DNA of 64,000 nt, taken from positions 3,534,001 to 3,598,000 of the forward strand of contig NC_018681.1 in the NCBI RefSeq assembly GCF_000250675.2. Reading direction: 5' to 3'. The position numbers and the translations under genes were made by a program. How positions within the stretch are numbered: position 1 is the first letter of the stretch; each line of letters begins with the position of its first letter. Positions 26,429-33,855 of this stretch are shown here, piece by piece. The stretch comes from Nocardia brasiliensis ATCC 700358. GTDB lineage: Bacteria; Actinomycetota; Actinomycetes; Mycobacteriales; Mycobacteriaceae. The notes beneath the pieces are model-generated. The model was not told the origin of the DNA. It ran no database searches and saw only the letters and a program-made list of their open reading frames with translations.

Positions 26429-27643
26429 TCACCAAGCGACAGGCAACCTTTCGACGCCGTGCACGGCGGTCATGGTGCGGAACTGGATGTCTGCCGGATC
26501 GAGATCGAGCCGGAGTCCGGGGAAGCGTTGCAACAGGGCCGGGAGTGCGATCCGTAGTTCCATCCTGGCCAGGGGAGCGCCGACGCAGTGGTGGATGCCA
26601 TGGCCGAATGCGACGTGCGGGGCCGGCTTGCGGGCGATGTCGAAATCGTCCGGTGCGGTGACCAGGCGCGGGTCACGGTTGGCCATGGGGAGCGAAACAA
26701 CCACCAGGTCACCGGTTTTCATCTGCTGTCCACCGATGACGGTGTCCGTCGTGACGGTCCGGGCCAGGCCGGTGTGGACCGGGGTGAAAAAGCGGAGCAG
26801 TTCCTCGACCGCACCGTCGACCTGATGTGGCTCGTCGCGGACCGCAGCGAGTTGTTCGGGGTGTTCGAGAAGCAGAGCGGTGCCCGCACCGAGGGTGTTG
26901 GCGGTCGTCTCATGCCCCGCGATCAGCAGGACGAGGGCGACGCCGACCAGTTCGTCGTGGGTGATGTCGTCATCGTGTTCGCGAATGAGCATCCCGATCA
27001 GATCAGCACCCGGAGCACTGCGATGCCGGTCGACGAGATCGCCCATATAAGAACGCAGCGCGAGGAAGGCGTCGGTCCGCTCGTCTTGCGCGGCCGTGAC
27101 CCGAAGCTGCACCGCCGTCAGATGTTGGAACATCTCCCGGTCGGCATAGGGGACGCCGAGGAGTTCGCAGATGACCAGGGAGGGGACGGGCAGTGCGAAG
27201 CGCTCGACGAGGTCGACCGGCGAGCCCGCGTCCTGCATCGCGTCGAGGACCTCGCTGACAACGGCCCGCACCCGAGGCGCCAGCTCACGCATACGGCGCA
27301 TCGTGAATTCGGGGGTGAGCAGTCGGCGCAGGCGGGTGTGTTCGGGTGGATCCTGGCCGACCAGAAACGATGCCGCACTGGCGAACTGCTTGCCTGCCGA
27401 GTCGGTATCGGATTGCGCGGCGGGAGGATTCGCGCGACGGTCGGCAGTCGCGCTGCTGAACCGGGCGGCGTCACCGAGTACGGCGCGCACGTCCTCGTGG
27501 CGGGTGACCAGCCAAGCCGGTCCACCGAAGGGCGTGTCCGTTCTGGTGAGGCCGTCTGTGTGCGCTCGCTCGGCCAGAGCGGGCCCCGGGCTGTACCGCT
27601 CCCGAGCGGCGTGAACGAGGTGCAGCGGCGTCTTCGACGTCAT
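26429..27643 (-). CDS. Cytochrome P450 (bacterial class I type)
   Basis: A 404-residue soluble P450 starting at the ATG at 27641-27643 with GGGAG five to six bases upstream (another ATG lies 12 bases earlier). Motifs: C-helix SFLVGQDPPEHTRLRRLLTPEFT, I-helix LIAGHETTANTLG (AGHETT), K-helix E-E-L-L-R, and heme loop HVAFGHGIHHCVGAPLARMEL with the axial Cys. The pattern is that of CYP105/CYP107-like enzymes of actinomycetes. It is transcribed divergently from a TetR gene across a 208-base region rich in perfect palindromes, so it is probably the regulated target of that repressor. Redox partners are not adjacent. Confidence 0.94.
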   Translation of the reverse strand: MTSKTPLHLVHAARERYSPGPALAERAHTDGLTRTDTPFGGPAWLVTRHEDVRAVLGDAARFSSATADRRANPPAAQSDTDSAGKQFASAASFLVGQDPPEHTRLRRLLTPEFTMRRMRELAPRVRAVVSEVLDAMQDAGSPVDLVERFALPVPSLVICELLGVPYADREMFQHLTAVQLRVTAAQDERTDAFLALRSYMGDLVDRHRSAPGADLIGMLIREHDDDITHDELVGVALVLLIAGHETTANTLGAGTALLLEHPEQLAAVRDEPHQVDGAVEELLRFFTPVHTGLARTVTTDTVIGGQQMKTGDLVVVSLPMANRDPRLVTAPDDFDIARKPAPHVAFGHGIHHCVGAPLARMELRIALPALLQRFPGLRLDLDPADIQFRTMTAVHGVERLPVAW

Positions 27644-27709
27644 GGCTTCTCCCATCGAACCGCGGCCGGTACGGGCGCCCGGACCTCCGCGCTGAAGTAA
27701 GGTTTACTC

Positions 27710-27813
27710 GATAAGCTTATCAAGTAAGCTTACTTGGGCAAGATGGCGGAACGGCGAGCATCCCGCGTGTGCCGCGTCCCTCCTCATGGCCGTTCCTTAC
27801 CTGGTAAATTTAC
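27710..27813. promoter_or_regulatory. TetR operator region between P450 and TetR genes
   Basis: Three perfect palindromes of related sequence: GATAAGCTTATC (27710-27721), the 16-base CAAGTAAGCTTACTTG (27721-27736), and GTAAATTTAC (27804-27813). The first two share a base and lie on the P450 side, the third on the TetR side. This is the layout expected for a TetR repressor controlling both its own gene and the divergent P450. Confidence 0.7.
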
Positions 27814-27851
27814 TTTGTAAAGCTTCGCTAGCAGGAGGGAGTTCCACGCGC

Positions 27852-28475
27852 ATGCCGAATAAGGGGGACCGCGGCGGGTCGAAGACGCGAGCGCGCATCG
27901 CCGAGGTCGCGCAGGAACTGTTCGTGGGACGCGGCTTCGACAACGTCACGATCGCCGATGTCGCCGCGGCGGCGGGCGTGTCCAAGGTGACGGTGTTCGC
28001 GCATTTCGAACGGAAGGAAGATCTTTTGTTCGACCGTCTCCCGGACGTTGTCGAGATCGTCCGCAACGCGATCCGCGGGCGCGTCGACACCATCGACGCG
28101 GTCGAGGCGCTGCGCCGGGCCGCCGTCGCGCTCGGTGAGGAGCGGCACGTGCTCTCGGGGCTGGCCGGGGACATCGAACCGATGATGCGGACCGTCACGG
28201 CCTCGCCCGCCCTGATCGCGCGGCTGCGCGCCTTCGCGTCCGAGATCGAGACAGCGCTGACCGCCGAGCTCGACCAAGACCCCGCGTTCTCCGGGGACAG
28301 CGCGCTCGCGGCAGCCCTGCTCGTCGCCGCGTACCGGACAGTCGCCGTCGACACGGTGCGCCGCCGGCTCGCCGGAGACGATCTCGCCCACCTCACCGCA
28401 ACGCACCGTCAGCGCTTGAACCAGGCTTTCGACGCGGTCGAGCACGGCATCTCAGGCGGTCATCCCGCGATCTGA
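27852..28475 (+). CDS. TetR-family transcriptional regulator
   Basis: A 207-residue TetR repressor. The HTH is TRARIAEVAQELFVGRGFDNVTIADVAAAAGVSKVTVFAHFERKEDLLFDR at about residues 11-61; the C-terminal ligand/dimer domain is helical. ATG 27852 is chosen because AGGAGGGAG lies about 11 bases upstream and the frame before it is not domain-like. It is divergent from the P450 at 26429-27643, with palindromic operators between. It probably represses the P450 and itself. Confidence 0.92.
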   Translation: MPNKGDRGGSKTRARIAEVAQELFVGRGFDNVTIADVAAAAGVSKVTVFAHFERKEDLLFDRLPDVVEIVRNAIRGRVDTIDAVEALRRAAVALGEERHVLSGLAGDIEPMMRTVTASPALIARLRAFASEIETALTAELDQDPAFSGDSALAAALLVAAYRTVAVDTVRRRLAGDDLAHLTATHRQRLNQAFDAVEHGISGGHPAI

Positions 28476-28482
28476 ACCCGGG

Positions 28483-28857
28483 TCAAGAGTCGAACCGCAC
28501 CTGTTCCCACGGCAGGGCTGTCCGCCACCCCTCGCGTTGAAATGCCCAGTCCTGCACTACTTTCACCACGGTGTCGAAGGCTGGCGAGCAGACACTGTCC
28601 CACGGTGCGTCGTCGCTGGTCGTGGCACGGAAATGGGCGTCGGGTCCGCCGTCGCGGAATTCGATTATGTAGCTGTGACCGTCGGCGGGATCCACGTCCT
28701 CATCGAGGTGAACCTGAATGTAGTAGTCGCCGGGTTCGGGGCCGCCGAGCCGATCGACGATCACGAACGGCGCATTGAAGCTCATGTCCGCCAGGATGTC
28801 GTGCAGCTGGGTCCGAGAGGGGTTCTCGACAGTCCGGTCGGAATCGGTGGCGACCAC
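28483..28857 (-). CDS. Imm1-family immunity-like protein
   Basis: A 124-residue protein starting at GTG 28857. The pattern is that of the Imm1 family of polymorphic-toxin immunity proteins: a leading NPSRTQLHDILADM helix, then NAPFVIVDRLGGPEPGDYYIQVHLDED strands, HSYIIEFRDGGPDAHFRA, and a final Trp-bearing helix/strand EGWRTALPWEQVRF. No toxin, WXG100 or T7SS gene is adjacent, so it is an orphan. Assignment is from pattern recognition; related stand-alone copies are common in actinomycetes. It ends seven bases from the convergent TetR gene. Confidence 0.7.
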   Translation of the reverse strand: MVATDSDRTVENPSRTQLHDILADMSFNAPFVIVDRLGGPEPGDYYIQVHLDEDVDPADGHSYIIEFRDGGPDAHFRATTSDDAPWDSVCSPAFDTVVKVVQDWAFQREGWRTALPWEQVRFDS

Positions 28858-29091
28858 TCGTGGCGATCCGGTTCGGTCTTGGGGCACCCGAGCACGGTAC
28901 GTGCAAGTCGGCGACAGCGCGACCGCGTTCGACCCGGGGTGCACGCTGCTTCCCATCAGTGAAGAATGGTCGCGGTCACCGGGTTTCGGTACGCGGCAAG
29001 CTGGTTCGTGTGGGGGCGGACCCGAAGGGAAGGCTGATGACGAGCAGCTCAGCGGTGTTCGTTCCGGCCGAACGAGTGAATAGGGGCGGGT

Positions 29092-29496
29092 ATGACCGTC
29101 GATGTGGCCGGCCTGGTGATCAAGGCTGAGCACGATCGGATCCAATGTCTCCTCGACGTGGATCGCGGCGCCTACGACCGCTTGCACGCCGCGGAGTATC
29201 GGTTGTGCAATCCGACCGGCACCGTGTGGACGAAGGCCGCATACCTCGATCTCCTCACCACCGGACGGGTCGTCTATCGGGAGCTGAGGCTGATCGGCGA
29301 CATGGACGCCATCGTCGGCACCGACGTCGTCGTCCTCCGCTACCAGTGCGTTATCGAACTCGTCGTCGACGGCGCGAGCATCCCGCGGCACGAGGCCTGG
29401 CACACCGACGTCTACACCAACGCCGGCGGCCCGTGGCGTTGTGTCTGGTCGCAGGCCACCGGCATCATTCGCGTGCAGCCGGTGGCACCGACCTAG
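29092..29496 (+). CDS. NTF2-like DUF4440/SnoaL-type protein
   Basis: A 134-residue single-domain NTF2-fold protein. The N-terminal helices (HDRIQCLLDVDRGAYDRLHAAEYRLCNPTG) are followed by LDLLTTGRVVYRELRLIGDMDAIVGTDVVVLRYQ, and a last strand with RHEAWHTDVYTNAGGPWRCVWSQATGI, the usual DUF4440 ending where an aromatic and Q line the pocket. Possible enzymatic (isomerase/cyclase-like) or binding role, not determinable. The stop overlaps that of the convergent esterase gene by four bases. Confidence 0.83.
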   Translation: MTVDVAGLVIKAEHDRIQCLLDVDRGAYDRLHAAEYRLCNPTGTVWTKAAYLDLLTTGRVVYRELRLIGDMDAIVGTDVVVLRYQCVIELVVDGASIPRHEAWHTDVYTNAGGPWRCVWSQATGIIRVQPVAPT

Positions 29497-30485
29497 TGCG
29501 CGTTCAGCGCGTCGAGGATGGCGGGACGGGCGGTGGCCAGGGAGTTCTGCCAGTAGGGCCAGGTGTGGGTGCCGTCGGTGATGTCGATGCGGGCAGGGAT
29601 GTTCAGGGTGGCCAGGCGGTCTCGGAAGATTCGGGTCGCGGCGACGGTCATGGCTTCGAGGGCCACGCCGTTGATGGTGTCGGTGATGGCGTTGGGGGCG
29701 TCGAGAGGACCGGGGAGGCCGTTGCCGGTGGAGACGTAGATCGGGAGGCCGCGCAGTAGTTCGGCCTGGACGGTGGCGTCGTTGCGAAACCAGGCGGGAG
29801 TGCCTGCGGGACCCCACATGTCGTCCACGTTGAAGCGGCCCTCGTCGAGCATGGCGGCGCGCATCGCCTCGTTCCACATCGGGAAGGTGGGATGCACGAA
29901 ACCGGAGAAAGAGCCGGCGAATTTGAATTGGTCGCGGTGGTGGCCGGCCAGGGTGAGGGCGGCGTTGCCGCCCATGGAGGCACCGACGATCGCATTGTTG
30001 GTTCGCGAAACACCGTAGCCCGCAAGGAAATCGGGCAGTTCCCTGGTGAGGAAGGTCTCCCAGCGGTAGGTGGTCGGCTGGCTGTTGGTGCTGCTCGGCC
30101 GGTACCAGTCGGTGTAGAAGCTCGAATGGCCGCCGACCGGGAACACCAACGTGACGTTGTCGCCGGCGAATTGGCGCAGGGCGTCGGTGTCCGAGGTCCA
30201 CTGGCTGTGATCTGCCGGTGCGCGGAGGCCGTCGAGGAAGTACAGCGCGGAGCTGCCGCCGCGCGACGCCCACTGCACCTGCACCTTGATGGGGCCCATG
30301 CTGGACGGCACGAGCAGCTCTTGATAGCCGCCTGCGGGTGCACGGAGCACTGGTCCGTGCACCGGTGCGGCTGTCGCCGTCGCACCGATCCCCGACACGA
30401 GTACAGCCGCGGCCAAGATAACGCCGGCCCGTCGGCGCCAACCCGGCACCTTCCCCCGACCCACCGAAAACACCACTCTGCGCAT
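29493..30485 (-). CDS. Secreted esterase, antigen 85 / mycolyltransferase-like
   Basis: A 330-residue exported alpha/beta hydrolase of the Ag85 mycolyltransferase family, which transfers mycolic acids onto trehalose or arabinogalactan in the cell envelope. The N-terminal signal peptide (Arg-rich, then hydrophobic 21-39) ends near ATATAA. The mature part opens AGGYQELLVPSSMGPIKVQVQ. The nucleophile elbow is IVGASMGGNAAL (S170), and HTWPYWQNSL carries the catalytic His. The start is ATG 30485 with GAAAGG upstream. Its presence supports a mycolic-acid actinomycete. Paralogues are numerous in Nocardia, so specificity cannot be stated. Confidence 0.92.
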   Translation of the reverse strand: MRRVVFSVGRGKVPGWRRRAGVILAAAVLVSGIGATATAAPVHGPVLRAPAGGYQELLVPSSMGPIKVQVQWASRGGSSALYFLDGLRAPADHSQWTSDTDALRQFAGDNVTLVFPVGGHSSFYTDWYRPSSTNSQPTTYRWETFLTRELPDFLAGYGVSRTNNAIVGASMGGNAALTLAGHHRDQFKFAGSFSGFVHPTFPMWNEAMRAAMLDEGRFNVDDMWGPAGTPAWFRNDATVQAELLRGLPIYVSTGNGLPGPLDAPNAITDTINGVALEAMTVAATRIFRDRLATLNIPARIDITDGTHTWPYWQNSLATARPAILDALNAH

Positions 30486-30749
30486 ACCTTTCAACCTTCC
30501 CGCCCGCGACCCGACCGGCAGGGACCCGAATTGGCCTGTCGCCCAGGCTAACTGTGCACCTTGCCAAGTCGCCAATTCCCAGGTGGGGGAAGGTCGGATC
30601 GGGAACGCGTACTCGAACACAGTGGGTGCGGGTCGCAGTCCTGCGGGGCCGCCGCGCGGACGGCGAAGGTCTGGGTCCGCGTGCCACGCGCGGCCTGCCA
30701 GTCAGGGGCAGTCGGCGTGAGATTCGATGTCAAGGCGAGGTGTCGAGTC

Positions 30750-31589
30750 TTAGAAAGCCATGCCTAAGAAGCTCAAAGCAAACCAGCATTCTAGAAACCG
30801 GTATGCGAGGTGGTCTGTACGCTTGTTGCGTGGGACTGATAAAAAAAGCGCGGAGACTGCCGCGCAGGCTGTAGGAAGAGAAAATGCTGCCCAGGACAGA
30901 GCATTGTGCATCGTGGGGTTCGTTATCATATAGTTGACGAAGGGAAGAGATGCGAGTGCTGTCACGCCCAGTAGCCTGGATGGTCCGTCTCCCAATAGTA
31001 TTGGCAGCGTTCTCCTGCCTGCGATTAGGTCCCCTGTCTTGTCTCGGAAGTCTTGAACGCTAATACTGAAGAATGTGGCGATTCCCATGAGAATAAAATC
31101 GTCACGAACCTCCACTGTCATGGGTGCAACTATCTGCCAATAGCCTGTGAGTACGAGTGCGCCTATAAGGCTATATGAGCATTTACCGAAGACGTTGTTG
31201 GTCCAGTGGGTGTAGCAAGCTAGTATAACCGTCAGTTCCCAAATCAGAGCCTGGACGAACACGTCTAGAAGATATCCAATAAGTGGAAAAGAAATTATGG
31301 CGAGATTGCGCGCTTTTACTGCGGATTTCAGGCTGATCCGACCGGCTGGCAGGGGGCGCCAGGGCTTATTGATGCGATCTTCATCAAGGCTGTCGACCTG
31401 GCTGACGAGGCAGTGTAGCAGCAGATATGCTAAGGCGAATATGCTTACGAGGGCTAATTTGATTGCGGCTAGCCTGAATGAAAGTCCATCTTTAGCAGAT
31501 GCGGCTACTCCTATGGTTAGTGCCGGTACAAACACGGCCCAATAGTCGGATTTGATAAAGAGCCAGACCAGTCGTATTTGATTGATAAT
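30750..31589 (-). CDS. UbiA-family membrane prenyltransferase / candidate UbiA-type terpene cyclase
   Basis: A 279-residue, roughly eight-TM UbiA protein. The first in-frame GTG (31535) would cut off LVWLFIKSDYWAVFVPA, a conserved N-terminal block, and no ATG, GTG or TTG precedes it. An ATT at 31587-31589 preceded by GGGGTGA with six bases spacing is the likely start. Asp-rich motif 1 is VDSLDEDRINKPWRPL (65-80) and motif 2 is QDFRDKTGD (179-187) before GRRTLPILLGD. The WLF-K-SD, EDRINKPWRPLP-GR and QDFRD--GD---GRRTLP pattern resembles the branch that includes the fungal UbiA-type cyclases Fma-TC and EriG more than quinone enzymes. Aromatic prenyl transfer is the alternative. It is the last gene of the terpenoid operon. 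Confidence 0.82.
   Translation of the reverse strand: MINQIRLVWLFIKSDYWAVFVPALTIGVAASAKDGLSFRLAAIKLALVSIFALAYLLLHCLVSQVDSLDEDRINKPWRPLPAGRISLKSAVKARNLAIISFPLIGYLLDVFVQALIWELTVILACYTHWTNNVFGKCSYSLIGALVLTGYWQIVAPMTVEVRDDFILMGIATFFSISVQDFRDKTGDLIAGRRTLPILLGDGPSRLLGVTALASLPFVNYMITNPTMHNALSWAAFSLPTACAAVSALFLSVPRNKRTDHLAYRFLECWFALSFLGMAF
30841..30865 (-). terminator. Intrinsic-terminator-like hairpin inside the 3' part of the UbiA gene
   Basis: Read on the minus strand, GCGCGG-CAGTCT-CCGCGC is followed by seven T residues. It is a textbook terminator shape but lies about 90 bases before the UbiA stop, inside the coding sequence. It may be chance from codons for Ala-Val-Ser-Ala-Leu-Phe, or it may act as a real early terminator. 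Confidence 0.4.
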
Positions 31590-31645
31590 TGCGCTTCACC
31601 CCGCTATTCTCTGTGAGGTCTGTCGGTCGATCTGCGCTGTTGAGC

Positions 31646-31674
31646 CGTCAAAATTGACGAGACCCTGAGGGTCT
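31646..31674. other. Two adjacent small hairpins between IDS and UbiA genes
   Basis: CGTCAA-AA-TTGACG (31646-31659) and AGACCC-TGA-GGGTCT (31660-31674) abut each other in the 168-base gap on the terpenoid operon. They could be intercistronic processing or attenuation elements. The rest of the gap shows no gene. Confidence 0.4.
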
Positions 31675-31757
31675 GGGAAATCTAGCAGCTGCGGGCCAGG
31701 CTAGTGTTGGATCGGGTGTACAGTTGAAATCTGAGATCGTGCTCCACGATGTGCAAT

Positions 31758-32879
31758 TCATGCTTGCGGAGATGTAGTGTATCGGACTGCTGTGTCTGCA
31801 TTATTGATGGTGCCGAGCGCCACGATTTCGGCCACATGCGCTAGCGTTTGAATTACGTGCAGGGGAAACGGTGAATAGTGTAGTGCTTTTTTAGCTTGAT
31901 TCCAGCGTGTGCGTACCATTTCGTCGACCTCGTTGCGGGATACTTGGTCGAGTATTTCCTTACATTCGGTCGCGTCGGTATCGTCCATCGTCGGCTTGCC
32001 GACTATTTGCTGGAGACGTGCGCGTTGATCGGGTGTTGCGCGCGTCAGTGCGATCGCCAGCAATGCCGTGCATTTTCCCTCCCGCAGGTCGCTCAGGCTG
32101 GGCCTGATCGTTTGGTCTTGACTTCCGTAAGTATCGAGCAGGTCGTTTTGGAGTTGTATCGCGATGCCGAGCGGGCGGGCGTACGCGACAAGGGCGGCGT
32201 GGACTGTAGGCGGCGCTCCCGCGAGGGCGGCACCGATACGTAGAGGGCCCTCGAACGTGTAGCTGGTGGTTTTGTGTTCGATGATCTCGAGAGCACGTTG
32301 CAGGTTGGCTTCTGCGCAATTCGTAGTGAGCAGATCCAGGTATTGACCGTAATTGACGGAGGTCCGCATCGAATCGAACAAGGGCAGTACGGTCTCCGCC
32401 TGAGTCCCGGTTAGCTGAGCGTGGTGCAGAAGTTCGTCAGCCCAGACCATCGCGAGATCGCCGAGGAGGATCGCGGCGTGCACCCCGAACTCGGCCGAGT
32501 TCGAATGTGCCGGGCGCCGCTGTTCGAGCGCCCGATGAACTGTAGGTCTTCCGCGGCGGGTGTCGCTGTGGTCGATGATGTCGTCATGGATGAGGATTGC
32601 GGTATGGCACAGTTCGATCGCAGCTGCGCAGCGGACGACGCTCAGCGGTAGGTCGGGGTCCCCCGCCGCAGCGAGCCACCCCAGTACGCAGAGTTGTGGG
32701 CGCAGGCGTTTGGCGCCGGAGCCGACAAACGCGTGCAGCGCGCCGATCATTTCGGGTGGCAGGTGCTGTCGCTCGGCGATAGTCGCCTTGTCGGTCAGGA
32801 ATTTATCGAGTGTGCGGTCGACCATGACCCGTACTCGGGCCAGGTCAATTGCCGTAGCCGCGTCAGGATCTGCCGTCAT
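31758..32879 (-). CDS. Polyprenyl (isoprenyl) diphosphate synthase, second copy of the locus
   Basis: A 373-residue trans-isoprenyl diphosphate synthase that extends allylic diphosphates with IPP. GSGAKRLRPQLCVLGW is the substrate-binding KRxRP region. The first Asp-rich motif is ILIHDDIIDHSD (DDxxD intact). The second motif reads QLQNDLLDTYG, with Asn replacing the first Asp of DDxxD. An Ala stands five residues before the first motif, compatible with a longer product than the neighbouring synthase; this is only a rule of thumb. The ATG overlaps the upstream C-methyltransferase stop by four bases. Lower GC than the genome average. Confidence 0.9.
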   Translation of the reverse strand: MTADPDAATAIDLARVRVMVDRTLDKFLTDKATIAERQHLPPEMIGALHAFVGSGAKRLRPQLCVLGWLAAAGDPDLPLSVVRCAAAIELCHTAILIHDDIIDHSDTRRGRPTVHRALEQRRPAHSNSAEFGVHAAILLGDLAMVWADELLHHAQLTGTQAETVLPLFDSMRTSVNYGQYLDLLTTNCAEANLQRALEIIEHKTTSYTFEGPLRIGAALAGAPPTVHAALVAYARPLGIAIQLQNDLLDTYGSQDQTIRPSLSDLREGKCTALLAIALTRATPDQRARLQQIVGKPTMDDTDATECKEILDQVSRNEVDEMVRTRWNQAKKALHYSPFPLHVIQTLAHVAEIVALGTINNADTAVRYTTSPQA

Positions 32880-33793
32880 TCGTTGTTGCCCTTCGGGTTT
32901 CGGAGCGGCCGCGACGATGGCTGATCAGGGACGACACGATCCGCGACGATGAGGAGGTAATTCATGTGACCGGCGCGGTACGCCGAGAGGTAGGGCTGCT
33001 CGACGCCGGTGGCGAGGCTGGACTGCTCCCGCAACTCCCAGTAGGGAAGCGCCTGCTCGGTGAAGTCTTCGACATGGATCGGCGCCAGGCCGGCCGCCGC
33101 CAGGGCCTTGAAGTAGGTGCTCCGACGATGGACGTGGCATACGTAGTGCTGGTCGATCTGTTCCACGTCTGGGCTGGAGAACTCGACTGCGTCGTCGCGA
33201 CACCAGGTGACGGCGACGTACCGCCCGCCGGGTGTGAGGACTCGGGAGAATTCGCTGAAGAACTCGTAGAGGTCGCCGTACATCGTGGTCTCGTTCGATA
33301 TGACGCGGTGGAAGTGACCGTCGGGAAACGTCGTGGCAGCCATGTTCTGATAGTGGAATCTCACTCGATCCGCGCAATGACGTTGCTCCGCAAGTTGTTC
33401 GGCGAAGGCGATCTGGTATTGCGAAAAGTTGACACCATCGATAGCGCAGCCGTACCGGTCATGGATCATGAAGCTGGTGCCGCCGCGGCCCGATCCCGCA
33501 TCCATCACGCAATGTTCGGGGCCGATGTCGCCGAGAACGTCGAGAATCAGTGATACCTGATCGGATTCGAGGCGGTGCAGCTCTGCAATCATCTTCTGCT
33601 CGCGTTGCTGCCCCTCACCGAGCAGGACAGCCGGGTCATAGTCGCCATATCCAAAATGATGGTGGTACAGTCCATCCAATTCGCCCAGCAGTAGGTTGAC
33701 ATCGTCATGCTGCTTGCTATCCCAGTGCTGCCGCAGCTCCTTTTCGTATGGGGTGCGGGCGATGTTGGTGGAGAACGTCGCATCGGTGGTCAT
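32876..33793 (-). CDS. Prenyl-diphosphate C-methyltransferase (GPP 2-C-methyltransferase / IPP methyltransferase family)
   Basis: A 305-residue SAM enzyme starting at ATG 33793 with GGAGG seven bases upstream. It carries the family-specific N-terminal block DVNLLLGELDGLYHHHFGYGDYD (31-53). The SAM loop is MDAGSGRGGTS (97-107), and the active-site segment ISNETTMYGDLYEFFSEFSRVL (165-186) resembles that of the GPP C-methyltransferase of 2-methylisoborneol biosynthesis. Homologues in Streptomyces methylate IPP itself to give homo-IPP-type extender units. Which acceptor is used here cannot be told from sequence. Being flanked by two isoprenyl diphosphate synthases and lacking a 2-MIB synthase, the IPP-methylating role deserves equal weight. 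The upstream open frame to 34285 is not part of the gene. Confidence 0.87.
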   Translation of the reverse strand: MTTDATFSTNIARTPYEKELRQHWDSKQHDDVNLLLGELDGLYHHHFGYGDYDPAVLLGEGQQREQKMIAELHRLESDQVSLILDVLGDIGPEHCVMDAGSGRGGTSFMIHDRYGCAIDGVNFSQYQIAFAEQLAEQRHCADRVRFHYQNMAATTFPDGHFHRVISNETTMYGDLYEFFSEFSRVLTPGGRYVAVTWCRDDAVEFSSPDVEQIDQHYVCHVHRRSTYFKALAAAGLAPIHVEDFTEQALPYWELREQSSLATGVEQPYLSAYRAGHMNYLLIVADRVVPDQPSSRPLRNPKGNNE

Positions 33794-33855
33794 TGTCAGC
33801 CTCCAATAGTGTTGATGTTCAACGGTTCTGGCACTGGTGAGTCTGAGCTCGTGCA

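Noticed and set aside
28858..30687. 734-codon frame joining the Imm1-like gene to sequence over the Ag85 gene
   Set aside because: The upstream part is the out-of-frame shadow of the Ag85-like and NTF2-like genes; only the last 124 codons have a protein pattern.
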